This document shows, piece after piece, positions 43,938 to 52,989 of a stretch of 53,057 nucleotides of DNA. The notes under the pieces are model-generated. The model did not search any database. It saw only the letters and a list, made by a program, of their open reading frames with translations, and was not told the origin of the DNA. Every line of letters begins with the position of its first letter. The first letter of the stretch is position 1. The position numbers were made by a program, and so were the translations under genes. Source of the DNA: an uncultured Anaerolineae bacterium (GTDB taxonomy: Bacteria > Chloroflexota > Anaerolineae > Aggregatilineales > UBA2796). The DNA lies in the NCBI GenBank assembly GCA_938005675.1, contig CALKXH010000015.1, positions 1-53,057 on the forward strand. The letters are read 5' to 3'.

Positions 43938-46097
43938 TCACTCGACGACCTCGTAGACAGTGCCCTCTAGCACCACCAGCACGCGGATGCCCAGCGCGAA
44001 GTACTCGCGCAGCTCAGGGCGCTGCTCCAACAGGGCGAAGTACTCATCGCTGAGGAAGGTCACCTGCACGCGCGGCAGCTCGGCGGAGGTGTAGCGCGTA
44101 TCGACCCAAACTCCGTTGCGCCAGACGAAGGTGCGGTCGCGCACTGTGACGATCCGCTCTGGGCTGGGCACGCCGCCGAGGGCTACGGCGGTCGGGGCGA
44201 CGGGCACAACCTCCGCGATGCCCATCTGGGAGAGCGCCGAAGCGGTTGCCACAGCGGGCGCGCCGCTGCGCTGGTCGCGGTCAAAGACGGCAGTGGTGAC
44301 CATAGGCGGCTGCAACGGCACGACGGTCGGCGGCAAGGCAGTAGCGCCCAGTTGTGGCGGCTCGCGGCGACCCAGATCGTCCTCCTGGATCAGGTAGGCT
44401 GTGTAGGGCGTGATGATGCCGTAGCGCAAGCTGAGTTGCCGCACGCTCTCGACCAGCTCGGCGTTCTCGCCGCGCAAGCGAATGGTGTTGAGCAGCGCGC
44501 CGATTTTACGGGTCGCCCACAGGCGCGCCACGAACGCCTCGCCGCCCGCCGTCGCGGGGAAGCGCAAGTTGGCGTAGGTGAAGCGCTGCGCCTCGCCATC
44601 CACCTCGCCGCGCAAGGTCAGGCGGATCGTCCCCTCGCCGCGATAGCGCCCGGTCAGGATCAGCTGCGAGCCTGCGAACAGGTCGGGCAGCGGGAACGGC
44701 GGATAGGTATCTTCGAGGATCACGTTCCCGTCGATCTCCAGCGCGGGCTTGGCGAGGATCGGGGCGCTGATCTTGTTGTACAGCCCGCTGACCGCCGCCT
44801 CAATGTCTTCATTCGGCTGCACGTAGGTGCTCGTCCCGCCGTAAGCGCTGGAGAGCGTATCCAGCAGCACGGTATCCACATCGTAGCCGACGCCGAAGGC
44901 GAACAGGCGCGCGTTGCGCGGGGCGGCTGCGCCGAAGTTGGCGAGGATGCGCTCTGGATCGGTCACGCCTTCGGTCGGCAAGCCGTCGGTCAGGAACAGG
45001 ATGGTGGTGCTGCGCTGCGGATCGGCTTGGCGGGCGGCTTCCAGCAGGGCGGCGTTGATATCCGTGGCGCCGAGCGCCTCCAGCCCGTCCAGCCACGCGA
45101 TAGCCTCGCGCGCGGCGCCCGCGGGCTGCGGACTCCGCGCATAGACGCGATAACCGCTGCTGAAGACGATCAGGTTGAAGCGATCTTGGGGCATCAGGGC
45201 GTTCAGCACGAAGCGGGCTGCCGCTTGGGCTTGCCGCCATTTTTCGCCCGCCATGCTGCCGCTCTGATCCAACACGATCAGCACGTCTTTGGGGAGGCTG
45301 CGCTCGCGCTCGACGCGCAGAGGCGGCGTCAGCACCAGCATGAAGAAGCCGTCTTCCAGCGCGCTGGCGCGGTAGGTCAGCAGCGCGGCGTCGATCTCAG
45401 CCTCGCGGTAGCTGTAGAACAGGCTGAAATCCTCGCGGGCGCGCACGTCGCTCAGCTCGAGGCTGGCGCGGAAGCGCTTCTCAGCGAGGCGCTCGATCAA
45501 AACGCGCGGATTCGGGCTGTAGATCGTCCCGACGGGCGCGCTCGCCTCCGCCTCGAGCGAGACTGAGACCTCGCGCACGGGTAGGGCGCTGATGTAATCG
45601 GTCTTGAGCGGATAGCTGTAGCGCAAGACGCCGTTCTCGGCGCGCAGGATGTGACTGTAGGTGATCTCGACCTTGCGCTGGCTGCGCGGCGGGATCGGGA
45701 AGATGTTCAGCTGGACGGCGCGCCTGCCCACGTATTGCAACAAGACCGGATCGCGGCGGCGGCGGACGATATCCTCATAGATTCGGCGCGCTTGATCCGC
45801 CTCTAGCAGCTGCCCCTTGATCGGCTGACCGTCGAGGTACAGCACGAGGTCGCTCACGGCGGCATCGTCGGGCAGGGGGAATAGATAGACGCCTTCGGCG
45901 GGGGCGTCCGCGCTGTTGAGGAAGGTCTGCTGCACGGTCGTGACCGCCAGCTGCTCACGGATGCTGACCGAGATGCGATGCGCTTGCAAAACGACGCCAA
46001 GACTGTTCTGCGCCTGAGCGGGCGCGAGACTTGGCAGGATCAGCAAGCCTGCCATCAGGAAAACCAGACAAGCCAAAGAGGCTCTGCGCAACCACAT
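43938..46097 (-). CDS. Secreted VIT plus von Willebrand factor A protein
   Basis: A 719-residue protein. ATG 46097 is chosen because it begins a signal peptide (MWLRRASLACLVFLMAGLL) and follows AGAGAGG; the frame extends to 46211 but without signal or site. A VIT domain (about 32-150, with VQQTFLNSADAPAEGVYLFP) precedes a VWA domain from about 270. The MIDAS begins at Asp277 in VLDQSGSMAG, followed by DINAALLEAARQAD and LFLTDGLPTEG. The C-terminal part holds a beta domain and a Pro-rich stretch. This inter-alpha-trypsin inhibitor-like architecture mediates metal-dependent adhesion; the partner is unknown. Confidence 0.9.
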   Translation of the reverse strand: MWLRRASLACLVFLMAGLLILPSLAPAQAQNSLGVVLQAHRISVSIREQLAVTTVQQTFLNSADAPAEGVYLFPLPDDAAVSDLVLYLDGQPIKGQLLEADQARRIYEDIVRRRRDPVLLQYVGRRAVQLNIFPIPPRSQRKVEITYSHILRAENGVLRYSYPLKTDYISALPVREVSVSLEAEASAPVGTIYSPNPRVLIERLAEKRFRASLELSDVRAREDFSLFYSYREAEIDAALLTYRASALEDGFFMLVLTPPLRVERERSLPKDVLIVLDQSGSMAGEKWRQAQAAARFVLNALMPQDRFNLIVFSSGYRVYARSPQPAGAAREAIAWLDGLEALGATDINAALLEAARQADPQRSTTILFLTDGLPTEGVTDPERILANFGAAAPRNARLFAFGVGYDVDTVLLDTLSSAYGGTSTYVQPNEDIEAAVSGLYNKISAPILAKPALEIDGNVILEDTYPPFPLPDLFAGSQLILTGRYRGEGTIRLTLRGEVDGEAQRFTYANLRFPATAGGEAFVARLWATRKIGALLNTIRLRGENAELVESVRQLSLRYGIITPYTAYLIQEDDLGRREPPQLGATALPPTVVPLQPPMVTTAVFDRDQRSGAPAVATASALSQMGIAEVVPVAPTAVALGGVPSPERIVTVRDRTFVWRNGVWVDTRYTSAELPRVQVTFLSDEYFALLEQRPELREYFALGIRVLVVLEGTVYEVVE

Positions 46098-46250
46098 AAG
46101 CCACCTCTCTTTGTAGAGAATGCTTTCCGATTCGAGAGACGGTGGTGGCGGCGCAAAAGTTCCCGCCTGAATAGGCGTGCCGCTGCGAGAGGCGTTAGAA
46201 TTGCCCGACAATATCGATCAAGCGCTATGCTGATGAGAAGGACGCTCGCT

Positions 46251-47084
46251 ATGCGCCGAAAAGTTGTATGTTGGCTGCTCGCCTGCCTGCTGATGGCTGC
46301 GTTGCCCGCCCAAGCGCAACAAAGCTGCTCTGAGACGAACGGGCAGGTGATCGAATACGCCCTCCGCAGCCAGTTGACGGGTCAGCTGATGCGCTACGCG
46401 CTCTACACGCCGCCGTGCTTCAGCGCGCCTGAGCGCGCCGCTTGGCGCTACCCGATCCTGTACTTGCTGCACGGCTCGGATGCCACGGGCACGGATTACT
46501 GGCTCAAGCTCGGTCTGGCGGAGGCGCTGGACGCGGGCATCAGCGCGGGCGAGTTGCCGCCGATGCTGGTGGTCTTGCCTTTCGGCGGCGAACTCGCTAA
46601 CTTGAACGCTTTCGGCGCGCGCAGCTTCGCCAACGTGCTGCTCAAGGAGCTGATCCCCGCCGTCGAGCCGACTTTCCGCGCCGACGGGCAACGCGCCACG
46701 CGCGCTATCGGCGGCATCTCACGGGGCGGCTTCTGGGCGTTTCACCTCGCCTTTTTATATCCGGGCGTCTTCAGCGCCGTAGGCGGACACAGCGCTTTCT
46801 TCAGCCTGAGCCACGCGCCTGCCGCCAATCCGCTCGTCCTAGCCGAGCGAGCCGCCGATCTGGAGACGCTCTACATCTGGCTCGATCACGGGCGCGACGA
46901 CTATGCCGCGCCGAACATCGCGCTGCTGAGTCGGCGGCTGAGCGCGCGCGGCGTGCCGCACCAGTACGTGGTCTACCCTGAGGGGCGGCACGAGGCGGCT
47001 TATTGGCGCGCCCACGTGCGGGATTACCTCGCCTTTTACGGCGCAGCGTGGCATGACTTTCAGCCTGATCAGGCTACTGAGTGA
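46251..47084 (+). CDS. Secreted esterase D-type alpha/beta hydrolase
   Basis: A 277-residue exported enzyme. ATG 46251 follows GAAGGA and starts a signal peptide (MRRKVVCWLLACLLMAALPAQA); two ATGs 18 and 24 bases earlier are less well placed. Motifs are YPILYLLHGSDATGTDYW (oxyanion region), the nucleophile Ser in GGISRGGFWAFH, Asp in WLDHGRDD and His in YPEGRHEAAYW. The family covers feruloyl esterases, antigen 85-like mycolyltransferases and siderophore esterases; the substrate is open. The last 11 bases overlap the convergent membrane protein gene. Confidence 0.86.
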   Translation: MRRKVVCWLLACLLMAALPAQAQQSCSETNGQVIEYALRSQLTGQLMRYALYTPPCFSAPERAAWRYPILYLLHGSDATGTDYWLKLGLAEALDAGISAGELPPMLVVLPFGGELANLNAFGARSFANVLLKELIPAVEPTFRADGQRATRAIGGISRGGFWAFHLAFLYPGVFSAVGGHSAFFSLSHAPAANPLVLAERAADLETLYIWLDHGRDDYAAPNIALLSRRLSARGVPHQYVVYPEGRHEAAYWRAHVRDYLAFYGAAWHDFQPDQATE

Positions 47085-48846
47085 CGAGGCGCGGGTTGCG
47101 CCACATCGCCCAAGCGAAATTGGGATTGCCCTCCCGCACGAGCGTCTCGTAGACCAAGACGACCGCTTTGCCGCGCCATGCGCTTAGATCGACGCGGATC
47201 GGGATCGGCGCCGTCTCGACGTTCACCTCGAAGCTCCCCTCGTAGAGGGTACGTACTTGCCGCCCCTCACGGATGCCAAGCCGAAAGTCCACGACGCGCG
47301 GCAAGCCAGCGGGATTTTCGCCCAAGTTGCCTGAGTCGACGTAAAGCTCTGCCTCAAAGAAGACTCGTGGCGCGTCGGGCAGTTGGAGGTGCTGCTCGGC
47401 TGTGCCCGTCGGAGGCTGCAAGAGCGCCGCGCCGTCAGTTTGCTCGATCCAGCGCGGGCGATAGCGCTCATCGCCCACCACGCCCAGAATCGGCTGCACG
47501 TGGGCGCGGGCGGGCTGCGCCGCAGGCGGAAAATCGGCTTGCCAGTCTCCGAAGAGGCTCAGACGGCGCTCCGCCAAATTCGGCAATCTATCGATCACGT
47601 TGCGCTCGATGAAATACAGCCGTCTCACACAGGACTGGTCGCTTTGATGCAGCACACTCAGAACACACCGCCGATCCGCCTGCGTAGGCAGGTAAGCTCT
47701 CGGCTCAGCCGTGAGCAGGACGCGCCCGTTCACAAAGATGTAGAGCGGGATCAAGCTCAGCAGGGCGAGTCGGTTGGCTTGCGTCACGGCGCTGCGCCGC
47801 CCGTGCAGCAAATTGAGCGCGCCCAACATCAGCAGGGCTATCCACAGGTAATTGGCGGAGGTGACGTAACGCGAGGCGAGCGCGTTCGCATCGGGCATCG
47901 GGGCGCGCCTGAGGGCGACCAGCGCGGCGTTGGCGAGGCTGAGCAGAAAGAGCGTCACGGGCGGCGCGAGGAGATGCTTCGGCGTGCGCCGCCACAGCGC
48001 GAGGGCGTTCCAAGCGACCAGCGCCACGCCCATCGCGCCCACAGCCAGCGCTAAACCCACGCTCTCGTTCAGCTCGGTCGTGAAGGGCGCGCCCAGAAAG
48101 GTCAGGGCGGCGGCGGCGCGATAGAGCAGCGGAGTCTGCGCGCCGCCTGCGGCGAAAAAGGTGTAGTCCCCCAGCGTGAAATACACGCCCAAGCACAGCG
48201 CCATCGCGCCTAGCCAGCCCGCGTAGTGCTGCCAGCGACGGTAGCCGCGCAGCCACAGAGCGGGCAAGAGCGCGATCCACAGCGGCAAGCCGCCGCTGAA
48301 GCTCCAGCTGGCGGCAAAGGCGCTCAGCGCTGCCGCCCCCAACGCCCGCCAACCGACCCTCAAGCGCATCAGCAGCCAGACCGCCAAGACGCTGAACAGG
48401 TAAGCATAGAAAAACTGTGTCTGAAAGCCGATCAGCCAGTTATGGACTTGCCGCAGCGAGAAGACGAGCCATGCCAACGGCACGCCGACCGTCAAGACGT
48501 TCGGCAACCCTTGCAGGCGCAGCAGATCGAGCAGCAACAGGAAGGTCAGCAGCGCTAAACCGAAGCTGACCCATGTCTCGAAGCGCCCATCCCAGTCGGT
48601 CAGCCACGTCGAGAGGACGATGGTCAGCTTAGTCGGCAGGATGCGATGCTCGTTGTGCGGCGCCAGCAGGCTGCCCAAGCGGAAAGTCGGCATCCCGTCG
48701 ATCAGGCGGGCGGCGAGGTAGACGCTGGTATCCCACTCGTCCTCAAAGGGCACGTTCACGCTGTACGCCGCGATGAACAGCGCCAAGATCACGATGGGCA
48801 AGCCGATCAACGCGCCGCCGATCAGCCTTTGAAACTTGATAGTCAT
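47074..48846 (-). CDS. Polytopic membrane protein, unrecognised (GT-C-like topology)
   Basis: A 590-residue protein with about ten hydrophobic helices in residues 8-365, then an extracytoplasmic domain of about 220 residues ending with a beta-rich segment (FFEAELYVDSGNLGENPAG, IPIRVDLSAWRGKAVVLVYET). Between helices 1 and 2 lies FEDEWDTSVYLAARLIDGM, an acidic first loop of the sort seen in GT-C glycosyltransferases. That similarity is only topological; I cannot name a family. No clear ribosome-binding site precedes ATG 48846. A possible promoter (TTGCAA, 17 bases, TTTTAT on the minus strand) lies about 20-45 bases upstream. Confidence 0.7.
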   Translation of the reverse strand: MTIKFQRLIGGALIGLPIVILALFIAAYSVNVPFEDEWDTSVYLAARLIDGMPTFRLGSLLAPHNEHRILPTKLTIVLSTWLTDWDGRFETWVSFGLALLTFLLLLDLLRLQGLPNVLTVGVPLAWLVFSLRQVHNWLIGFQTQFFYAYLFSVLAVWLLMRLRVGWRALGAAALSAFAASWSFSGGLPLWIALLPALWLRGYRRWQHYAGWLGAMALCLGVYFTLGDYTFFAAGGAQTPLLYRAAAALTFLGAPFTTELNESVGLALAVGAMGVALVAWNALALWRRTPKHLLAPPVTLFLLSLANAALVALRRAPMPDANALASRYVTSANYLWIALLMLGALNLLHGRRSAVTQANRLALLSLIPLYIFVNGRVLLTAEPRAYLPTQADRRCVLSVLHQSDQSCVRRLYFIERNVIDRLPNLAERRLSLFGDWQADFPPAAQPARAHVQPILGVVGDERYRPRWIEQTDGAALLQPPTGTAEQHLQLPDAPRVFFEAELYVDSGNLGENPAGLPRVVDFRLGIREGRQVRTLYEGSFEVNVETAPIPIRVDLSAWRGKAVVLVYETLVREGNPNFAWAMWRNPRLVTQ

Positions 48847-48970
48847 AGGGTGCAGCAGAACCTATAAAAGGATAGTCTACCGCTTTTTGCAAGAATTTTG
48901 CAGCCTCAGCTGAGCGTTCGGCTTTACAATGAGATCGTTACGCAGATTTTACACAATTGGAGCTGTTGAG

Positions 48971-50146
48971 ATGCGCCTCGTGAAGCTGATCGGTCTGGTA
49001 TGCGTAGTCGCGGCGTTGTGCTTCTCGCCCCATCTGAGCAACGCTCAAGTCGACGCCATCATGGTGCTGGAAGCCTATAGCGGCGATGTCGCGCTGTACG
49101 AAAGTCCTAGTTTTGGCAGCGCTGTGCTGCAGATCATCCCGCAGTACAGTCGGTTCATCTGGCGCGGCGAGCGCACCGACGCCGAAGGCAGGCAGTGGTT
49201 CTACGTCAAGACCTTCGTCGCCGTCGGTTGGATCACGCCCGATGACGGCGTGCTGACCTTCGCCGACCCGACCGAGATTTCGCGCTACATGGACGTCGGC
49301 GCTTTCGCTACCCTCAACACGCCGCCCAACAACCTGCAGGGCGCTCCGGGCGGCACGGATACTTCCAGCGCGGTCATTGTCAGTTCGAATGTGGAAGTGA
49401 CCGACGGTCCTGTGGTGACCAACTTTCACACGTGGTGGCGGGTTCGTGGGATGCTCAGTCGCTTTCCTTATGAGGGCTGGTTGGCGGATAGCAGCTTCAA
49501 CTTCAGCGTGACGGCTGTGCGCAATCTCTACGGCTATCCGATTTGTTCGAATTTCAACCTGCGGACTTACGGCGCGCCTGAGGGCGAGTGGGAGAGCATC
49601 CTCGCGGAGCTGCCGCGCTTCCTCGATCCCGCCGAGGGCATTCTGTGCGTGGCAGGCGTGAGAATAGACGGACTCTTCAACCCGTATGTGGTCGTCCTGA
49701 CTCAGAACAGCGCCGCCCAGCAGGATACCTTGCGCATCTTCAGACCCGTCAAGGGCATGTGGACGCTCCTCTTCGCCCAGACGAGCGATCCGTTCACGCG
49801 CACGGCTCGGCTCAGCCTGCACGACCTGAGCGGCGATCCCTATCCCACGCTGGTCTGGAACATCCTCTACGATGGCACGGGCAGCGTGCTGCGCGCCAAT
49901 ATGTTGCGCTATAATCCCGCCATTGACGGCATCGAGCAGCAGGTCTTGGGCGATTTCTACAAGGGCTTCATGCAGATCGAAGGGCGGCTGATCACCTTCT
50001 TCCAAGCCAACTACTTGCCCGATGAGCCGAATTGCTGTCCCAGCGGCGTGGAGCGCACCGTTTTCGCTTGGAACGGCGCGACCTTCGGCGCAGTCCTCTA
50101 CGATGTGCTGCCGATCCCTTACGCGATTCAGTCCGCGCGGCGCTGA
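48971..50146 (+). CDS. Secreted SH3-like protein, paralogue 1
   Basis: A 391-residue exported protein. ATG 48971 starts a signal peptide (MRLVKLIGLVCVVAALCFSP) and has GGAG about eight bases upstream; the frame opens earlier, at 48929. Two SH3-like segments are visible: VALYESPSFGSAVLQIIPQYSRFIW to VGWITPDDGV, and a second around NVEVTDGPVVTNFHTWWRVRG. The C-terminal half (about 190-391) is an uncharacterised domain with [18 protein letters not shown] and a Cys pair in [12 protein letters not shown]. It is tandem with a close paralogue, and a terminator-like hairpin separates them. Function unknown. Confidence 0.8.
   Translation: MRLVKLIGLVCVVAALCFSPHLSNAQVDAIMVLEAYSGDVALYESPSFGSAVLQIIPQYSRFIWRGERTDAEGRQWFYVKTFVAVGWITPDDGVLTFADPTEISRYMDVGAFATLNTPPNNLQGAPGGTDTSSAVIVSSNVEVTDGPVVTNFHTWWRVRGMLSRFPYEGWLADSSFNFSVTAVRNLYGYPICSNFNLRTYGAPEGEWESILAELPRFLDPAEGILCVAGVRIDGLFNPYVVVLTQNSAAQQDTLRIFRPVKGMWTLLFAQTSDPFTRTARLSLHDLSGDPYPTLVWNILYDGTGSVLRANMLRYNPAIDGIEQQVLGDFYKGFMQIEGRLITFFQANYLPDEPNCCPSGVERTVFAWNGATFGAVLYDVLPIPYAIQSARR
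49982..50056 (+). repeat. 75-base perfect direct repeat, copy 1
   Basis: Identical to 51299-51373. It encodes the NCC-containing stretch near the C-terminus of the first SH3-like paralogue. Surrounding sequence is diverged, so this block is conspicuous. Confidence 0.9.
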
Positions 50147-50159
50147 GCGCACACCTCTG

Positions 50160-50193
50160 GGCGAGGGCGTCTGAGCGCGTCCTCGCCGCTTTT
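50160..50193 (+). terminator. Terminator after SH3-like paralogue 1
   Basis: GGCGAGG (50160-50166) and CCTCGCC (50181-50187) form the stem and GC followed by TTTT (50190-50193) comes after. It lies 13 bases downstream of the stop. Confidence 0.6.
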
Positions 50194-50203
50194 GCCCACC
50201 GAC

Positions 50204-50232
50204 GCGCAAAAACTTTTTCAAGCTTTTTGCGC
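50204..50232. repeat. A/T-run inverted repeat upstream of SH3-like paralogue 2
   Basis: GCGCAAAAA (50204-50212) and TTTTTGCGC (50224-50232) flank 11 bases. Read as RNA it could add to termination; as DNA it could be an operator. A TAGAAT at 50253-50258 is a possible -10 for the next gene. Confidence 0.5.
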
Positions 50233-50296
50233 TCAATTACACCTATCTGCACTAGAATAGAGGGCATGGACGTTTCACGCAGTCAGGAGTTCCGCC

Positions 50297-51463
50297 ATGC
50301 GCCTCACGAAGCTCGTCAGCCTCATTTGCCTCGTCGCAACGTTGTGCCTCGCGCCTCGCCTCGCCGCTGCCCAAGCGGGCGTTGAGATGGTCTTGCAGGC
50401 ATACGGCGGCGAGGTCACCCTCTATGAACGCAACAGCCTGAGCAGCCCGATCCTCGCGCGCCTCCAAGTCGGCGACCGCTTCATCTGGCGGGGCGACCGC
50501 CTCGACAGCGAGGGCAGGCAATGGTTTTTTGTGCAGATGGATCGCTTTTTCGGCTGGATCAGCCCCAATGACGGCGTGATCGACTTCGCCGATCCAACCA
50601 GCATCACGCCGCTGATGGATCGCAGCGTCACCTTCAGCATCGCGGACGCTCCGCGCGCGTTGCACAGCGCGCCCGGTCGCTTCAATCTCGTGGTCGCCGT
50701 CCTGCCCGTCGGCGCGACCTTGCGCGTGATCGATGCGCCCGTCGTGACTGACTTGTATACATGGTGGCGAGTGCGCGTCCAGCCGAGCGGCATCACGGGC
50801 TGGATCGCCGATCGCGTCCCAATCTTCTCAGTGATCGCGCCCTTGCGCGTCTACGGCTATCAGGTCTGCGATAACTTCGATCTGAAGACCTTCGGCATGG
50901 TCGGCTGGGATAGCATCGTGAGCGCCTTGCCGCGCCTGCTCGATGCGGGCGAGCAGGTGGTCTGCCTCGCCAGCACCAAGCTGGATGGCGGCGTCTCGCC
51001 GATTGTGGTGGTCTTGGCGCGCGATGAGGCGCGGGCGGTCGAGTCGCTGCGCACTTTCGCCCTGCGCGGTGGCGTGTGGACTCCGATCTTCGCCCGCTAC
51101 ACCGACCCCTTCGCTCGCACCGCCCGCCTCAGCCTGCACGACCTGAGCGGCGACCCTTATCCGACGCTGATCTGGAACGTGCGCCTCGATGGGACGGGCG
51201 GCATCCTGCAGACCGATCTGCTGCGCTTCAATCCCGCCAGCGGCTTGGTGGAGGCGCAGAGCTTGGGGCAGTACTACAAGGGTTTCATGCAGATCAACGG
51301 GCGGCTGATCACCTTCTTCCAAGCCAACTACTTGCCCGATGAGCCGAATTGCTGTCCCAGCGGCGTGGAGCGCTACGTCTTCGCGTGGAACGGCGCGATG
51401 TTCGCGCCCGTCCTCGCCGACGTGCTGCCCATACCCTACTCGATTCAATCGGCGCGGCGCTAG
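50297..51463 (+). CDS. Secreted SH3-like protein, paralogue 2
   Basis: A 388-residue exported protein with the same layout as its upstream neighbour: signal peptide ([20 protein letters not shown]), SH3-like domain ([23 protein letters not shown] to [13 protein letters not shown]), second SH3-like segment ([18 protein letters not shown]), and the C-terminal domain with [18 protein letters not shown] and NCCPSGVER. Both proteins end in DVLPIPYxIQSARR. CAGGAG precedes the ATG. It is followed 14 bases later by the aconitase-family small subunit gene, so it may be cotranscribed with lysine genes. Function unknown. Confidence 0.82.
   Translation: MRLTKLVSLICLVATLCLAPRLAAAQAGVEMVLQAYGGEVTLYERNSLSSPILARLQVGDRFIWRGDRLDSEGRQWFFVQMDRFFGWISPNDGVIDFADPTSITPLMDRSVTFSIADAPRALHSAPGRFNLVVAVLPVGATLRVIDAPVVTDLYTWWRVRVQPSGITGWIADRVPIFSVIAPLRVYGYQVCDNFDLKTFGMVGWDSIVSALPRLLDAGEQVVCLASTKLDGGVSPIVVVLARDEARAVESLRTFALRGGVWTPIFARYTDPFARTARLSLHDLSGDPYPTLIWNVRLDGTGGILQTDLLRFNPASGLVEAQSLGQYYKGFMQINGRLITFFQANYLPDEPNCCPSGVERYVFAWNGAMFAPVLADVLPIPYSIQSARR
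51299..51373 (+). repeat. 75-base perfect direct repeat, copy 2
   Basis: Identical to 49982-50056, in the second SH3-like paralogue, 1317 bases downstream. Confidence 0.9.
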
Positions 51464-51477
51464 GAGCGAAAAAGACA

Positions 51478-51981
51478 ATGATCTATACAGGGCGCGTCTG
51501 GAAATACGGCGATAACATCAACACCGACGTGATCTTCCCCGGCAAATACACCTACACCGTGGCTGAGCCTGCCCTGATGGCGCGCCACGCCCTCGAAGAC
51601 CTCGATCCGCGCTTCGCCGCGGCGGTGCAGGCGGGCGATATCATCGTGGCGGGCAGCAACTGGGGCTGCGGCTCCTCGCGCGAGCAGGCGGTCACTTGCC
51701 TTGTGCAGGCGGGCGTGCGCGTCCTGATCGCCAAGTCCATCGCGCGCATCTATTTCCGCAACGCGGTCAACGGCGGGCTGCTGCCGATCCTCTCTGCGGA
51801 GGCGGCTGAGGCGATTCAGGACGGCGAGCGCATCCGCGTGGATGTGGCGGCGCATACCATCGAATGCGCGGCGGGGACGTTCAGCTTTCCGCCGCTCTCG
51901 CCCTCGCTCAAGGCGATTCTGGAGGCGGGCGGCTTGATCCCGATGCTGCGCGCCAAACTCGCGGCGGAGCGCGGCGAATGA
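51478..51981 (+). CDS. Aconitase-family small subunit (3-isopropylmalate dehydratase or homoaconitase, LeuD/LysU-like)
   Basis: A 167-residue swivel-domain subunit. ATG 51478 follows AGGAG at 51462-51466. Motifs are [16 protein letters not shown] at the N-terminus and [14 protein letters not shown] at 58-71, diagnostic of the small subunit. The specificity loop after GK reads YTYT, matching neither the YLRT described for methanogen homoaconitase nor the isopropylmalate isomerase form I recall, so the substrate is not settled by sequence. The downstream gene overlaps as ATGA and resembles homoisocitrate dehydrogenase, which favours homoaconitate in lysine synthesis. The large subunit is not in the window. 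Confidence 0.85.
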   Translation: MIYTGRVWKYGDNINTDVIFPGKYTYTVAEPALMARHALEDLDPRFAAAVQAGDIIVAGSNWGCGSSREQAVTCLVQAGVRVLIAKSIARIYFRNAVNGGLLPILSAEAAEAIQDGERIRVDVAAHTIECAAGTFSFPPLSPSLKAILEAGGLIPMLRAKLAAERGE

Positions 51982-52982
51982 CCCTGACGATCTGCCTGAT
52001 CGAGGGCGACGGCGTCGGCAAGGAGGTGATTCCTGCGGCGGCGCGCGTGCTGAGCGCGCTGGGCTTGCCGCTCGCCTTCACGGCGGCTGAGGCGGGCTGG
52101 GAGTGCTTCCTCAAATATGGCGACGCCTTGCCGCCCGCCACCCTTGAGGCAGTTCGCGCGGCGGATGCCACGCTCTTCGGCGCCACGCAATCGCCCCTGA
52201 GCAAGGTCGAGGGCTATCGCAGCCCCGTGCTGACCTTGCGCAAGCGCTTCGATCTGTACGCCAACTTGCGCCCGACGCGCTCGCTGCCCATCGAGGGGAC
52301 GTATCAGGGCGTCGATCTGCTGATCGTGCGCGAGAATACCGAAGGGCTCTACAGCGGGCGCGAGCGCCGCGAAGACGACGGGCAGACCGCCATCACCGAG
52401 CGCGTGATCACCGCCGCCGCCACCGAGCGCATCGCACGGACTGCCTTTCAGTGCGCCATGCGCCGTCCGCGACGGACGGTGACCGTCGTGCATAAGGCGA
52501 ACGTGCTCAAAGAGGGCGACGGGCTGTTCCGCGAGGTGTGTCTGCGCGTCGCCGCCGACTTTCCGCAGGTGACGGTCAACGAGCTGCTGGTGGATGCCTG
52601 CGCCATGTGGCTGGTGCGCGATCCGACGCGCTTCGATGTGATCGTGACCGAGAATCTGTTCGGCGATATCCTCTCGGATGAGGCGGCGGGCTTGGTGGGC
52701 GGCTTGGGCGTGGCGCCTTCGGCGAACGTGGGCGCGGGGCGCGTCGCTTACTTCGAGCCAGTGCATGGCTCAGCGCCGGATATCGTCGGGCGGGGCATCG
52801 CCAACCCGATTGGCGCGATTTTGAGCGCTGCTCTGCTGCTCGATCATCTGGGCGCAGCTGAGGCGGCGCGGCGCGTGGAGCGCGCGGTCGAGTCGGCTGT
52901 GCGCGACGGCGTGCGCACGCCCGATCTGGGCGGGAGCGCCAACACGAGCGAGCTGACCGACGCCATCCTGCGACGGCTGTGA
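51978..52982 (+). CDS. Homoisocitrate dehydrogenase-like beta-decarboxylating dehydrogenase
   Basis: A 334-residue NAD-dependent enzyme of the isocitrate/isopropylmalate dehydrogenase family. ATG 51978 overlaps the previous stop. VRENTEGLY at 117-125 (with Tyr125) marks the isocitrate/homoisocitrate branch; isopropylmalate dehydrogenases have a different sequence here. [46 protein letters not shown] and [10 protein letters not shown] follow. The pattern over the C-terminal two-thirds closely parallels Thermus homoisocitrate dehydrogenase as I recall it. It would convert homoisocitrate to 2-oxoadipate. Isocitrate or tartrate as substrate remains possible. Confidence 0.82.
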   Translation: MTLTICLIEGDGVGKEVIPAAARVLSALGLPLAFTAAEAGWECFLKYGDALPPATLEAVRAADATLFGATQSPLSKVEGYRSPVLTLRKRFDLYANLRPTRSLPIEGTYQGVDLLIVRENTEGLYSGRERREDDGQTAITERVITAAATERIARTAFQCAMRRPRRTVTVVHKANVLKEGDGLFREVCLRVAADFPQVTVNELLVDACAMWLVRDPTRFDVIVTENLFGDILSDEAAGLVGGLGVAPSANVGAGRVAYFEPVHGSAPDIVGRGIANPIGAILSAALLLDHLGAAEAARRVERAVESAVRDGVRTPDLGGSANTSELTDAILRRL

Positions 52983-52989
52983 GGGCGCA

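Noticed and set aside
45978..46250. N-terminal extension of the secreted esterase
   Set aside because: It would place about 90 basic residues before an otherwise clear signal peptide and overlaps the start of the divergent VIT/VWA gene.
51978..52982. Calling the dehydrogenase leuB (3-isopropylmalate dehydrogenase)
   Set aside because: The VRENTEGLY stretch and the surrounding residues fit the isocitrate/homoisocitrate branch, not the isopropylmalate signature.
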